13,293 bases of DNA. It comes from Parcubacteria group bacterium CG1_02_39_15 (GTDB lineage: Bacteria; Patescibacteriota; Minisyncoccia; Minisyncoccales; Paceibacteraceae). Positions 13,233 to 13,293 of the stretch are shown piece by piece. The stretch covers positions 1 to 13,293 of the forward strand of contig MNWE01000037.1 in NCBI GenBank assembly GCA_001872265.1. The letters run 5' to 3'. Under the pieces are notes generated by a model. The model was not told where the DNA came from, made no database searches, and was given only the letters and a program-made list of their open reading frames with translations. The translations under genes and the position numbers were made by a program. Each line of letters starts with the position of its first letter. The first letter of the stretch is position 1.

Positions 13233-13260
13233 AAAAAGGAAGGTTTTTCTCCCTCCTTTT
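13233..13260 (-). terminator. Terminator of the tRNA gene
   Basis: On the minus strand AAAAGGAGGG-AGAAAAA-CCTTCCTTTT is a 10-bp stem with one G-U pair, and the descending arm ends in five T. It begins just two bases after the tRNA discriminator base. Its descending arm can instead pair with 13220-13228, so readthrough into the pyr operon may be conditional. Confidence 0.75.
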
Positions 13261-13261
13261 G

Positions 13262-13293
13262 CGGGGGCGACGAGACTCGAACTCGCAACCTCA
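13262..13293 (-). tRNA. tRNA gene, 3' part only
   Basis: The minus strand shows a T arm GCGAG-TTCGAGT-CTCGT (13286-13270) with the invariant TTCRA loop. The 3' acceptor strand CGCCCCC (13269-13263) and discriminator G (13262) follow. CCA is not encoded. The preceding AGGTT looks like a normal 5-nt variable loop. The anticodon lies outside the window, so identity cannot be given. Confidence 0.85.

Overview
The window reads as a piece of chromosome from an uncultivated bacterium of the Patescibacteria (CPR), probably Parcubacteria-like. The reasons are a short PheRS beta chain that lacks the tRNA-binding B2 domain, low-complexity palindromic elements inside coding genes (an SFAKATEDK stretch in pheS, an ATTCTAAATTCTAAATTC-type stretch in pheT), a large cysteine-rich secreted protein, and small compact genes. 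The lineage is inferred from sequence style, with no marker-gene tree behind it. TGA serves as an ordinary stop (pyrC, pyrD, pyrF), so the UGA=Gly code of Gracilibacteria/Absconditabacteria does not apply. All supported genes lie on the minus strand, so the biological order runs from right to left.

Right end (13293 to 10923): the 3' part of a tRNA gene and its intrinsic terminator, then a structured leader and a tightly packed operon. The operon holds a Zn-ribbon small protein, two unrecognised small proteins, pyrF (OMP decarboxylase), a possible 36-residue basic small protein, and pyrE (orotate phosphoribosyltransferase-like), and it ends in a strong terminator. Second unit (10892 to 8751): a well-formed promoter with a palindrome over its -35 region, an attenuator-like hairpin with a T6 run, pyrD (class 1 dihydroorotate dehydrogenase), pyrC (dihydroorotase) and a terminator. 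Together pyrC, pyrD, pyrE and pyrF cover carbamoyl-aspartate to UMP. The pyrD leader and the leader of the pyrF/pyrE operon share a hairpin-plus-SD module with identical spacing, a candidate shared cis-regulatory RNA.

Third unit (8716 to 1974): an extended -10 promoter and a short leader with a hairpin, then pheS, pheT and gyrB. pheS and pheT overlap by one base, and pheT to gyrB is 11 bp. gyrB carries a full-length intein of about 547 residues with a LAGLIDADG endonuclease, placed directly after the ATP/Mg-binding Asn of the GHKL ATPase site. Splicing would restore a normal GyrB of about 645 residues.

Left end (1973 to 1): just beyond the gyrB stop lie two additional relics of a GyrB carboxy terminus (KNLDI-stop), then a putative promoter, two perfect tandem copies of a 48-bp hairpin-containing repeat, and a secreted protein that runs off the window. 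That protein has a signal peptide, a coiled coil, two Cys-rich modules and at least two related beta-rich modules.

The pheST-gyrB block has weak or no Shine-Dalgarno sequences and TAA stops. The pyr block has strong GGAGG-type SDs, mixed stops and visibly higher G+C in pyrC. This fits a separate origin for the pyr block, but it is an impression and not a measured result.
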